Shown: positions 7,093-13,951, counted from the first letter of the stretch. The stretch: DNA of 14,011 bases from Deltaproteobacteria bacterium (GCA_023230665.1 JALNWY010000071.1:1-14011), one strand, 5' to 3'. The notes: generated by a model from the letters alone, not told the origin. Translations and numbers: made by a program.

Positions 7093-7797
7093 TCAGATCT
7101 CGATCCAGACGGCGCGCGCCCGGGCCAGGACCCGGCCGTTCTCCGAGAACAGGGCCGTGCCGGCAAAGCGCTTTCTCCCCTGGAAGGAAATCGGCCATCC
7201 TGCGGCAATGCACCTCTGGCCCACGGCCGGGCCATCGAGGATCTCGGCGGTGAGCGATCCCAGCACGATGGGTCTGATGTCCCGGTCAAGCACGGCGAAT
7301 GCGCCGGGGCAGTCGAGCGAGGCCCAGACAAACTCGGGCCGCACCAGACCTTTGGAGTCCGAGAGCGTCTCGTCGGGCACCCAGGCGGATGCGACCATGC
7401 TCCTCGCTGCGACAGGGCCGGGAAAGATCCTCAGACCGTCTCCTGCATTGCGTGCAGGGCCGCACACGAAGCAGGTGGGGAAAAAGTGATCGTCTTCGCT
7501 CACATAGCACTGCATTGCTGTCCGGGCTTCATCAAAGGCAGGCGAATCGGGCACGTCCAAGTCGAGCTGTGTCGGGCGGGCTTCGGCGATGACGGTCAGG
7601 CCGTGCACGAGGCGGGCACCGGAGCCCCGGTCGTGACTGATCTCCAGGGGAATTTCCAGCGGAGGCGGCCTGAGAAGCCTCACCTCGGCCGTGCCGCCGA
7701 GACGCTGCCCGAGCAGGCCGCATACATAGCCGCCGTTGCCCGAGTCCGGGGGGCCGCGGAATCTCCTTTTTATTACAACTGATTCATTTATCATCAT
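7093..7797 (-). CDS. hotdog-fold (thioesterase-like) protein
   Basis: 234 residues, soluble, with no signal peptide. The N-terminal part has FRGPPDSGNGGY (13-24), which resembles the start of acyl-CoA-binding hotdog domains. The centre has TCFVCGP (108-114) followed by DGLRIFPGPV (120-129) and a region around PEFVWASLDCPGA (154-166). I associate this combination with a double-hotdog, thioesterase-like family found in bacteria that handle many acyl-CoAs, though I cannot name a characterised member. The likely role is hydrolysis or binding of an acyl-CoA, consistent with the CoA-ligase subunit upstream. The paired cysteines of CxxC type might bind a metal, but there is no second pair. The ATG at 7797 follows AAGGA at about nine bases; an adjacent ATG at 7794 is equally possible. 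A long open frame on the opposite strand (7012-7782) is rejected as a GC-driven shadow. Confidence 0.75.
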   Translation of the reverse strand: MMINESVVIKRRFRGPPDSGNGGYVCGLLGQRLGGTAEVRLLRPPPLEIPLEISHDRGSGARLVHGLTVIAEARPTQLDLDVPDSPAFDEARTAMQCYVSEDDHFFPTCFVCGPARNAGDGLRIFPGPVAARSMVASAWVPDETLSDSKGLVRPEFVWASLDCPGAFAVLDRDIRPIVLGSLTAEILDGPAVGQRCIAAGWPISFQGRKRFAGTALFSENGRVLARARAVWIEI

Positions 7798-7845
7798 TCA
7801 CCCATATCCTTATAATACAAGCACCTGCCGCAGGGGAAAGAGCGT

Positions 7846-7890
7846 AGGCAGGGTCCGGATGCGGCCGGCTGGCGGCATTCCGACCTGCCT
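7846..7890 (-). terminator. long hairpin immediately after the acyl-CoA synthetase gene
   Basis: The arms at 7846-7862 and 7875-7890 pair over 16 positions (14 Watson-Crick, one G-U, one mismatch, plus one bulged G at 7853) around a 12-base loop. On the minus strand it starts directly after the TGA of the synthetase gene. Only a weak CTCTTT follows, so it may be a partial terminator, an mRNA-stabilising 3' structure or a processing site that sets the ratio of the synthetase to downstream genes. Confidence 0.5.
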
Positions 7891-9312
7891 TCAGCCCGGG
7901 AGAGGGTCAAGGACAGGGACTCCTCCAGCCGCGAGCGGGTTTCCCTTTTTCCGGACGTGCCTTTTGAAGGCGGCCAGAAAGTCCACCCCGCGCACCATCT
8001 CCTCGAATACCGGGATACCCGTGCCCTCGAGTTCCGCCTTGAACGAGCCCAGTTTTTCACCGTTTCCCACGCACCAGGCGATCACGGGCTTGCCGTAGCG
8101 CTCCTTCATGGTGACCAGGCCCCGGAGATGCGATGCATCCATCCGGCTGGCGAAGAGGTGGATGATGAGGGAGTCGACGCCGGGGTCGTTCATGAGGATG
8201 TCGATGGTCCGGGTATAGACTTTCTGATAGCCGTTCTTCTCGATGGCGGGCCAGATATCGACCGGGTGCGAGGGCGCCATCCACTCCGGAAACACCTCTT
8301 CGAGGGCTTTGAGGCTCTCCGGGCTCAGATCCGCGACCTTCAGGCCCCGGGCGTGGAGCATGTCCGAGGTGATGATGCCGCCCCCGCCCGAGAAGGTGAC
8401 AATGGCCGTGCCCGCATCGTGCTTGAGCATGCGCGTTTTGGAGAAGCCCCGCACCATGTCCATGAGCTCGTTGATGTCGAACACCTCGGTGATGCCGCAC
8501 TGCTCGAATACATGGCGCATAATGGTGTAGTCGCCTGCCATGCTCGCCGTATGGCTGGCCGCGGCCCTTGCGCCGGCAGGGCTCTGTCCTCCCTTGAGCA
8601 TGACCATGGGCTTGGATGTTGACCGGGCCCACTCCATGAACCCGGCCGGATCTTTGATGGACTCCACATACATCCCGATCACCTCGGTGGAGTCATCCTC
8701 GATGAGATATTTCAGCAGCTCGGTCTCGTGCACATCGCACTTGTTGCCGATCGAGCACATCTTGGATATGCCGAGGCCGCCGCGCTCCAGCATCATCAGG
8801 AGAAAGCCCGCCGAGAGCAGGCCGCTCTGGACGATGAACGACGCGTTGCCAGGCTTCAGGAGGTCGAACACCTGATCGTTCATGAGAAAAGAGAAGACAT
8901 GGCGTTTATAGCCGTCGAGCAGGCCCATGCAGTTGGGTCCCCAGAGCCTGATGCCATGTTCCTGTGCCAGCCGCACCGATTCTTCCTGGAGCTCTCTGCC
9001 GGCTTGGCCCACCTCGGCAAAACCGGCAGACTCGATGATGATGCCCTTCACGCCTTTTTGTGCGCAGGCGCGGATCGTGTCCGGGAGAAAACGTGCCGGA
9101 ATGAAGTAGATGGCGAGCTCGAAATCGCCAGGAATCGACTCGATGTCCGGATAGCACCGTACACCTTGCAGGGTCTCGTATCGCGGGTTCACCGGATAGA
9201 CCTTCCCCCGGTAGCCGCCCAGGGTATTCTTGAGAATATAGTAGCCCACCTTCATTGGATCTGCCGATGCACCGATCACTGCAATGCCCTTAGGATCGAA
9301 GAAAAAATCCAT
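7891..9312 (-). CDS. ADP-forming acyl-CoA synthetase, alpha subunit only
   Basis: 473 residues. The order is a CoA-binding Rossmann domain (about 5-130, with AVIGAS at 11-16 and the WGPNCMG motif at 124-130), a first succinyl-CoA-ligase-like domain (about 150-290), and a second ligase-CoA domain (about 300-460) with a glycine-rich phosphate loop SGGGG (308-312) and HPVDIW (349-354). H254 in SHTASMAGD matches the histidine phosphorylated during catalysis in the NDP-forming acyl-CoA synthetase family. That family interconverts acyl-CoA, ADP and phosphate with the free acid, CoA and ATP. Fused forms are about 700 residues; here the ATP-grasp beta part is absent, and no beta gene lies within the window. 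The beta subunit must be encoded elsewhere, or this protein binds acyl-CoA without full ligase activity. The ATG at 9312 has a strong AAGGAGG but an unusually long spacing of about 12 bases; no better start is seen. Confidence 0.88.
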   Translation of the reverse strand: MDFFFDPKGIAVIGASADPMKVGYYILKNTLGGYRGKVYPVNPRYETLQGVRCYPDIESIPGDFELAIYFIPARFLPDTIRACAQKGVKGIIIESAGFAEVGQAGRELQEESVRLAQEHGIRLWGPNCMGLLDGYKRHVFSFLMNDQVFDLLKPGNASFIVQSGLLSAGFLLMMLERGGLGISKMCSIGNKCDVHETELLKYLIEDDSTEVIGMYVESIKDPAGFMEWARSTSKPMVMLKGGQSPAGARAAASHTASMAGDYTIMRHVFEQCGITEVFDINELMDMVRGFSKTRMLKHDAGTAIVTFSGGGGIITSDMLHARGLKVADLSPESLKALEEVFPEWMAPSHPVDIWPAIEKNGYQKVYTRTIDILMNDPGVDSLIIHLFASRMDASHLRGLVTMKERYGKPVIAWCVGNGEKLGSFKAELEGTGIPVFEEMVRGVDFLAAFKRHVRKKGNPLAAGGVPVLDPLPG

Positions 9313-9357
9313 GTGCCTGTGAATCCTCCTTCACGATGTCATGAATAACCCATGTTT

Positions 9358-9386
9358 TTCATACACCATCGGGGCCTGCCAAGCAA
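9358..9386 (-). promoter_or_regulatory. possible promoter of the acyl-CoA synthetase operon
   Basis: On the minus strand TTGCTT and TATGAA are 17 bases apart, ending about 46 bases before the start codon at 9312. The boxes match the sigma-70 consensus only in part (TTG of the first, four of six in the second). Confidence 0.35.
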
Positions 9387-9416
9387 GGAGAACGCGGGAC
9401 AAGCCAACAGGGTGGG

Positions 9417-9447
9417 CCTGGAGGCCGGCCGGTGGAAAGCCTCCAGG
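9417..9447. repeat. GC-rich inverted repeat between the divergent synthetase and slyX genes
   Basis: CCTGGAGGC (9417-9425) and GCCTCCAGG (9439-9447) are perfect complements with a 13-base spacer that includes the palindrome CCGGCCGG (9425-9432 region). It lies just upstream of the slyX -35 box and about 30 bases beyond the possible synthetase promoter. It could be an operator or a structured 5' element. No T-tract follows. Confidence 0.5.
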
Positions 9448-9470
9448 GGAGTAGTCGCTGCCGGAGAGAA

Positions 9471-9498
9471 TTGATTCCCCGGTGCTTCACCCTATAGT
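9471..9498 (+). promoter_or_regulatory. sigma-70 promoter of slyX
   Basis: TTGATT (9471-9476) and TATAGT (9493-9498) are spaced 16 bases apart. The -10 matches five of six and the -35 four of six consensus positions. The start of transcription would be near 9505, giving a leader of about 38 bases to the ATG at 9543. Confidence 0.6.
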
Positions 9499-9542
9499 AT
9501 TTAGAGGTATCATCAGGAATCCGGAAAGATCACGGGGGGAGT

Positions 9543-9737
9543 ATGAGTGACGATAGGTTCGCCAATCCGGAAACCTTGATCGCCTTTCACGAAGATACCA
9601 TCCAGAAGCTGAACGACGCGGTATACAAACAACAGCTCGCCATCGACAGATTGGAAGAGAAGGTGAAAGCCTTTACCCAACTCCTGCGTGCACCGGGTCA
9701 GCTGCTCAACGGAGAATCCGAGCCGGAATCGGGGTAA
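9543..9737 (+). CDS. slyX: SlyX family protein
   Basis: 64 residues, hydrophilic, predicted to be nearly all helix and coiled coil up to about residue 50 (LIAFHEDTIQKLNDAVYKQQ), followed by a short loose tail. Length, composition and the pattern of FxExTIxxLNxxVxxQQxxIxxLxxxV match the SlyX family (E. coli SlyX is 72 residues). The molecular role of SlyX is unknown. It starts at an ATG preceded by GGGGGAG, and a good promoter lies upstream. The last 32 bases overlap the end of the convergent alcohol dehydrogenase gene, so the two transcripts are complementary at their 3' ends. Confidence 0.85.
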   Translation: MSDDRFANPETLIAFHEDTIQKLNDAVYKQQLAIDRLEEKVKAFTQLLRAPGQLLNGESEPESG

Positions 9738-10887
9738 GAGACCTCCTCGCTATTTCCTCGAGCTCCTGTCCGGTGAGCCCGGCTGGATTCCCCTTCATGC
9801 TGCTTGCCCGGGCCGCCTTTTCAACGAGTGAGGGTATGTGCTCCTCGCTCAGGCCTATGGAGCTTAAAGGGGGGATGTGCATGGCGGCACAGGTCTCCTC
9901 GATCCACGCGACCCCCTGCCGCGCGTCTGCACAGGGATTTCCAGTCAGGACCCGCGCGATCTCCCCGTATCGTGCGAGGGCCTGTGAGCCGGGGCTGCGG
10001 GCGGAGAGCGCGCGGATGTTCACATCCATTACCATGGGCAGCAATCGGGCGCAGATGATCCCGTGAGGCGCATCGAACATACCCCCCAACGGGGCTGCGA
10101 ACCCGTGGACCGCTCCCAGTCCGGCGTTTGCAAGGGCAAGCCCGGAAAACAGACTTGCGAGCATCATGTCTTCGCGAGCCGCCTTGTCGTTGCCGTCCGC
10201 ATACACGGTGTTCAGGGACCGGGCTGCGCGGGCCAGCCCCTCACGGCACAGCCCGTCGGTAAAGGGATTGGCCTTCACAGAAACAAAGGCCTCCACCAGC
10301 TGGGTCAGCGCATCCAGGCCGGTGCTTGCCGTGATATGGGGAGGCAGGGAGTAGGTGAGCTCCGGGTCCGCAACCACCAGTCCGGGCAGCATCATGTCGG
10401 AGCGCATGCTCACCTTGACCTTGTGCTCGTGCGATATGATCACCGCGTTCCTGGTCACCTCGGCGCCGGTCCCGGCTGTAGTGGGTATGGCGATATAAGG
10501 GGCGGGCCGGTTCGGAATGGACTGCGATCCGCCGATCACCTCGAGGTATTCGAGCAGCTCGCCCGGGTTGGTCAGCAGGGCGGATATGGCCTTGCCCGCA
10601 TCGATGACGCTGCCCCCGCCCATGCCAATGACAAGGTCGCAGCTCTTTGCCCGGGCCAGGGTGAGCCCTTCGTGAATGATCTCCATGGTTGGCTCGCGCT
10701 CCACGGCAAAGGTGATTGCATTCATTCCCCGTGCTTTCAGGCCCTGGATGAGCCCTGCGGTGCGGTCACGGCTTCTGCCTCCCACCACCAGGGCGTGCTT
10801 GCCCATCCGGGAGGCGAGGGCCGGGACCTCTTCTTTGGTGCCCGGGCCGAAGATGATCCGGCCGGCTGTAATGAAATCGAATCGCAT
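9706..10887 (-). CDS. iron-containing alcohol dehydrogenase family protein
   Basis: 393 residues, a normal length for group III (iron-type) alcohol dehydrogenases. The N-terminal Rossmann-like domain has the nucleotide-binding GMGGGSVIDAGKA (88-100) and IPTTAGTGAE (134-143). The C-terminal helical domain has D192, H261 and H275 at the positions of the metal ligands D196, H263 and H277 of E. coli FucO. At the fourth ligand position (H200 of FucO, in GxDALTH) this protein has Q196 in GLDALTQ. It probably interconverts an alcohol and an aldehyde or ketone with NAD(P)H; the substrate is not readable. The ATG at 10887 follows AAAGGA at six bases. The start region diverges from the asmA leader, and the 3' end overlaps slyX by 32 bases. 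Confidence 0.93.
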   Translation of the reverse strand: MRFDFITAGRIIFGPGTKEEVPALASRMGKHALVVGGRSRDRTAGLIQGLKARGMNAITFAVEREPTMEIIHEGLTLARAKSCDLVIGMGGGSVIDAGKAISALLTNPGELLEYLEVIGGSQSIPNRPAPYIAIPTTAGTGAEVTRNAVIISHEHKVKVSMRSDMMLPGLVVADPELTYSLPPHITASTGLDALTQLVEAFVSVKANPFTDGLCREGLARAARSLNTVYADGNDKAAREDMMLASLFSGLALANAGLGAVHGFAAPLGGMFDAPHGIICARLLPMVMDVNIRALSARSPGSQALARYGEIARVLTGNPCADARQGVAWIEETCAAMHIPPLSSIGLSEEHIPSLVEKAARASSMKGNPAGLTGQELEEIARRSLTPIPARILR

Positions 10888-10912
10888 AGCGTGTCCTTTT
10901 TACAGGAACTTT

Positions 10913-10941
10913 AGTATAACACATTGACACAGTGATGGAAA
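10913..10941 (-). promoter_or_regulatory. promoter of the alcohol dehydrogenase gene
   Basis: On the minus strand TTTCCA and TATACT are 17 bases apart; the -10 matches five of six and the -35 four of six consensus positions. The -10 box ends about 25 bases before the ATG, leaving a short leader with an AAAGGA ribosome site. Confidence 0.5.
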
Positions 10942-10963
10942 ATACCATTTCCCCTTATCACTC

Positions 10964-10997
10964 CCAAAAGCCCTTCTCGCATGGATTCTCCTTTTGG
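10964..10997. repeat. CCAAAAG/CTTTTGG inverted repeat
   Basis: Perfect seven-base arms (10964-10970 and 10991-10997) with a 20-base spacer lie between the divergent alcohol dehydrogenase and asmA genes, in a position suited to an operator. No regulator can be named. Confidence 0.3.
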
Positions 10998-11042
10998 TCA
11001 GTGTCTTGAAGGGGGAAACCCATCGACATCGGCAAGGGTGCA

Positions 11043-11139
11043 GCGGCTTCGGGCCGCAGGATACGGTCGCAGTGAAGCACAAGCATGTTGCATCCCGCAA
11101 GAAGCGGGAGTATCCTTCTCCTTAGAGCGAGAAAGGAGA
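11043..11139 (+). promoter_or_regulatory. structured asmA leader with a hairpin covering the ribosome site
   Basis: Three hairpins precede asmA: GCGGC/GCCGC around TTCGG (11043-11057), TCCCGC/GCGGGA around AAGAA (11093-11109), and TCTCCTT/AAGGAGA (11117-11123 with 11133-11139) with a nine-base loop. The third stem pairs the whole Shine-Dalgarno of asmA, so opening it should be required for translation. This arrangement could sense temperature, a protein or a ligand, or simply tune expression. I recognise no known riboswitch consensus; in particular it does not fit the c-di-GMP riboswitches. Confidence 0.5.
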
Positions 11140-11146
11140 GTCCTGT

Positions 11147-13780
11147 ATGAAGAAGGCACTTATCGCGGCTGCAGCGGTCGTGCTGGTGATTGCCATCGTC
11201 GCCCTGATGGCCCCGTTTGTCATCGACCTCAACCAGTACAAGGGGGCCATCCTCTCTCAGGTGCGGCCTGCCGTCAACCGTGATGTGGACTTCGAGCGGG
11301 TGAAGCTCACCGTGCTCACCGGCATCGGTGCAGAGCTTCAAGGTGTGAGAATTCCGGAGAATCCGGAGTTTGCGCGGGACGACTTCGTCACCTTGGACAG
11401 CCTGCAGGTGCGCCTGAAACTCCTTCCCCTGCTCAAGGGAGAGGTGCAGATCTCAGAGCTGGTGCTCAGAAAACCCGTGGTAAAGATCCGGAGAAACGCT
11501 CAGGGCGAGTTCAACTTCCAGGACATGGCCCGCCCGGCCGAGGTTCCGGCGGAGAAGAAGCCCGGAAAGCCGGACAAAGCGGAACAACCGTCGGTACTGG
11601 CGGTGTTCGGAGTGGACGAGCTCACTGTCAGGGACGCGAGCGTACTGTATGAAGACGATATGACGGCCGGTAGCGACGGGAAGACGGCTTCAGGGCCGAA
11701 AAGCCTCTTTGTGACCAGGCTTGATGTTAGGATCGAAAACATATCCCTGTTTGAAGAGGTGAGCTTCGACGCACACGGGAGCCTGTTTGACGAACCTCGC
11801 CGGAACTTCCGGATAACCGGGCACGTGGGCCCGATCGGCCGAGAGATCGACCTGAAGAAACTCCCGTTCAACATGGCGGTCAGCACCGACTCTCTCCCGC
11901 TCAGGCAGCTCACGGAAAGCTTGAGCCTGCCGGTGCAGGCCCTTTCCGGGACTCTGAACGCGGATATCAGCGCGGCAGGGTCCCTGGAGCGGAATCTGGA
12001 TGCCTCCTCGAAGATCAGAGTCAAGGACCTCGTGCTGCAGACCCCGGGCGACCCTTCGGCAAGCCCCGGAAAAACAGGGGTCATTGCCGTGAGCCTGGAT
12101 GGGAAGGCCCTGTATATGGCTGAGGGCGAGACCGTGACCCTTGAGCCCACCAGTCTCGAGGTCAACGGAAACCGCCTCGTCGCCTCGGGCAGTGCGCAGA
12201 ACGTGCTCACCAGGCCTGAGTGGAAGATGAGCATCAAGGGCGCCTCCCTCGATCCTGCGGCGCTGATCGGGCTGCTCCCCATGTATACCGGCAAGGTGCC
12301 CGCAGATCTTTCCTTCAGGGGCCCTGCACGGTTCGAGGTCAGGTCCGAGGGCTATCAGGATGATTTCAGCATGGAGGCCGGGGTGGATGCGAGCCTTATG
12401 GAAATCGTCTATGGCGAGCTGTTCAACAAACCCGAGGGCATGCCGTGCACGCTGGAGGCCGCGGCCGGAATCAGGCAGGATACGATCGATATCCGCTCGT
12501 TCAACCTCACCCTGTACAATCTTCTGCTCTCCGGATCGGGCAACGTCGACCTTTCAAAGTCTGTACCCAGGGCAGATCTCCGGTTCGGCGCCAGGCCGCT
12601 GACCCTCCAGGGCTGGAGCACGGTCGTCCCAATGCTTGCCGGGTACGATCCGGATGGCTCGGTGGGCGCTGTAACCGCAGGCATATCAGGCCCCCTGAAT
12701 CAGGCCGCTCTGAGCCTCCGGACATCCGCGGAGCGGATCTCCTTCACCCTGCCGCCCGGAGAAGCAGGGGGCGAGCCCCAGGCCCCGCAGAAAGGGAGCC
12801 TGAACAAGGTGAACATCAACGCCAGGGGCAACATCGGGGCCGATGGCGCCAGCGGCGAGGGCACTCTGGGTATCGGCAGCGGGAACGTTGCCGGCATGGC
12901 CCTGAGCGCGGTGTCTTCCGACTTTACGTATGCCGGCGACCGGCTTGATGTCCCGCGCTTTTCCGTAGGCGTGTTCGGCGGCACCATCAGCGGGTCGGCC
13001 TCGTATCTCACCGGGTCTAAGGACTGGACCTTCAACCCGGTCTTCAAGGGTGTTGATGCAGGACAGGCCCTCGACACGCTCACCTCGTTTCAGAACGTGT
13101 TCGAAGGAACGCTCTCGGGCTCGTTCGGGCTGCGGGGGAACGCGGCAGAGCAGGGGCTGGGTTCTCTGAGCGCGCAGGGCGATGTGGATATCCGCAAGGG
13201 CGTGCTCAACAATGTGGACCTCGCGCAGGCGGTGGCCGAGGGCTTTTCCGCCCTGGAAGGGCTGGGCGGTCTGCTTGACACCGGACAGGAAGGGGTGCAG
13301 CGGAATCGCCGGACCAGCTTCGATTCGCTCAAAGCGCGGTTCGACATGGCCAGGCAGACGCTCGATCTGGAGTCGTTTGAGCTCACCAACATCCGCACCG
13401 GCAAAGACACGGATTCGATCGCCCATCTGAAAGGCACGGTGGGCGTGGACACCAAGGCCCTCGATCTGAGAGGCGACATCACCCTTTCACAGCGGCATTC
13501 GGCCCGGCTCATCGACCGGACCCCGGCGCTGGAGGCCCTTGCGGACAGCAGGAAGCGGGTCGTCATCCCCATCACGATCACCGGCAACATGACCAAGCCC
13601 GTTGCCGCGCTCAGGACAGGGGAGATCAACAAGGCCGTGACGGAATTTTATGCGAGAAAGGGCATTGATAAGGGTATGGAAAAGCTCAAGGAGGGCCTGG
13701 GAATCCCGAAAGGAAAGCAGGGAGGCAGCGGCTCCGAGAAGATCATCGAGGATCTGTTCAACAACATCTTCAAGAAATAG
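11147..13780 (+). CDS. AsmA family protein
   Basis: 877 residues. A single N-terminal membrane anchor (about 3-25) is followed by the typical AsmA opening (PFVIDLNQYKGAI, 23-35), then long stretches of alternating beta strands with repeated L-x-V-type patterns. A charged, lysine/proline-rich linker lies near 128-150. The C-terminal AsmA-like domain begins around 679 (DVDIRKGVLNNVDL) and runs to about 830, ending in a lysine-rich helix. AsmA proteins belong to the bridge-like lipid transfer group together with TamB and YhdP, which carry phospholipids between the inner and outer membranes. This one is longer than E. coli AsmA (617) and shorter than YhdP or TamB (about 1260). It is probably anchored in the inner membrane with the rest in the periplasm. 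The ATG at 11147 follows AAGGAGA (11133-11139) and opens the membrane anchor. It is transcribed away from the alcohol dehydrogenase and appears monocistronic. Confidence 0.92.
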   Translation: MKKALIAAAAVVLVIAIVALMAPFVIDLNQYKGAILSQVRPAVNRDVDFERVKLTVLTGIGAELQGVRIPENPEFARDDFVTLDSLQVRLKLLPLLKGEVQISELVLRKPVVKIRRNAQGEFNFQDMARPAEVPAEKKPGKPDKAEQPSVLAVFGVDELTVRDASVLYEDDMTAGSDGKTASGPKSLFVTRLDVRIENISLFEEVSFDAHGSLFDEPRRNFRITGHVGPIGREIDLKKLPFNMAVSTDSLPLRQLTESLSLPVQALSGTLNADISAAGSLERNLDASSKIRVKDLVLQTPGDPSASPGKTGVIAVSLDGKALYMAEGETVTLEPTSLEVNGNRLVASGSAQNVLTRPEWKMSIKGASLDPAALIGLLPMYTGKVPADLSFRGPARFEVRSEGYQDDFSMEAGVDASLMEIVYGELFNKPEGMPCTLEAAAGIRQDTIDIRSFNLTLYNLLLSGSGNVDLSKSVPRADLRFGARPLTLQGWSTVVPMLAGYDPDGSVGAVTAGISGPLNQAALSLRTSAERISFTLPPGEAGGEPQAPQKGSLNKVNINARGNIGADGASGEGTLGIGSGNVAGMALSAVSSDFTYAGDRLDVPRFSVGVFGGTISGSASYLTGSKDWTFNPVFKGVDAGQALDTLTSFQNVFEGTLSGSFGLRGNAAEQGLGSLSAQGDVDIRKGVLNNVDLAQAVAEGFSALEGLGGLLDTGQEGVQRNRRTSFDSLKARFDMARQTLDLESFELTNIRTGKDTDSIAHLKGTVGVDTKALDLRGDITLSQRHSARLIDRTPALEALADSRKRVVIPITITGNMTKPVAALRTGEINKAVTEFYARKGIDKGMEKLKEGLGIPKGKQGGSGSEKIIEDLFNNIFKK

Positions 13781-13783
13781 GCG

Positions 13784-13808
13784 CCGGCAGGACCCATGCC
13801 GGGGGTCC
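13784..13808. terminator. competing hairpins just after asmA
   Basis: Two six-base stems interleave: CCGGCA/TGCCGG (13784-13789 with 13797-13802) and GGACCC/GGGTCC (13790-13795 with 13803-13808). They cannot easily form together because no linking bases remain. They start three bases after the asmA stop and could end transcription from either side, but there is no T-tract. Confidence 0.35.
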
Positions 13809-13846
13809 GGTATGGGAAATGCCATCGGAGGGCAGGCCTTGGGGAT

Positions 13847-13951
13847 TTATCTGTTATCTGTGGGGTAGGCTTGTGCTGTCTTTCTGGCGGCGAAGCGGAG
13901 TATGATGCCTGCCAGGGCGGCAGAGCCTATGATGATGAAGGGGATGCTCAT
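13847..13951 (-). CDS. 34-residue predicted membrane miniprotein
   Basis: The frame begins at an ATG that overlaps the stop of the upstream gene (ATGA at 13951-13948) and ends in TAA at 13847. The product is one hydrophobic segment (residues 3-18, IPFIIIGSAALAGIIL) followed by a basic, polar tail (RFAARK, then about ten residues). This suggests a single-pass inner-membrane peptide with the tail in the cytoplasm by the positive-inside rule. I do not recognise a family. The ATGA overlap and an AAAGGAAAA ribosome-like stretch just upstream (about 13958-13966) support translation. The small size leaves it possible that the frame is accidental. Confidence 0.5.
   Translation of the reverse strand: MSIPFIIIGSAALAGIILRFAARKTAQAYPTDNR

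Noticed and set aside
7012..7782. Plus-strand open frame of 256 codons opposite the hotdog and transporter genes
   Set aside because: It has no family-like motifs, and the opposite-strand frames carry clear conserved motifs and transmembrane helices. Long antisense frames are expected at this base composition.
7957..8622. Plus-strand open frame of 221 codons opposite the acyl-CoA synthetase subunit
   Set aside because: Antisense shadow of a clear CoA-ligase frame; no ribosome site or domain.
10063..10914. Plus-strand open frame of 283 codons opposite the alcohol dehydrogenase
   Set aside because: Composition is glycine/histidine/arginine-rich without domains, and the opposite strand encodes a well-conserved enzyme.
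10924..10929. Perfect TTGACA box on the plus strand that could drive asmA
   Set aside because: No acceptable -10 box lies 15-19 bases downstream.
10995..11009. A second sigma-54-like site, TGGTCA-N5-TTGA, upstream of asmA
   Set aside because: The spacing is right, but the -12 GC is GA and the -24 box is only TGG plus mismatches, so it falls short of the standard met at 3257-3271.
10981..11146. Known riboswitch (such as c-di-GMP, SAM, TPP or cobalamin) in the asmA leader
   Set aside because: None of the conserved core motifs that I know for these classes is present, so only simple hairpins are reported.
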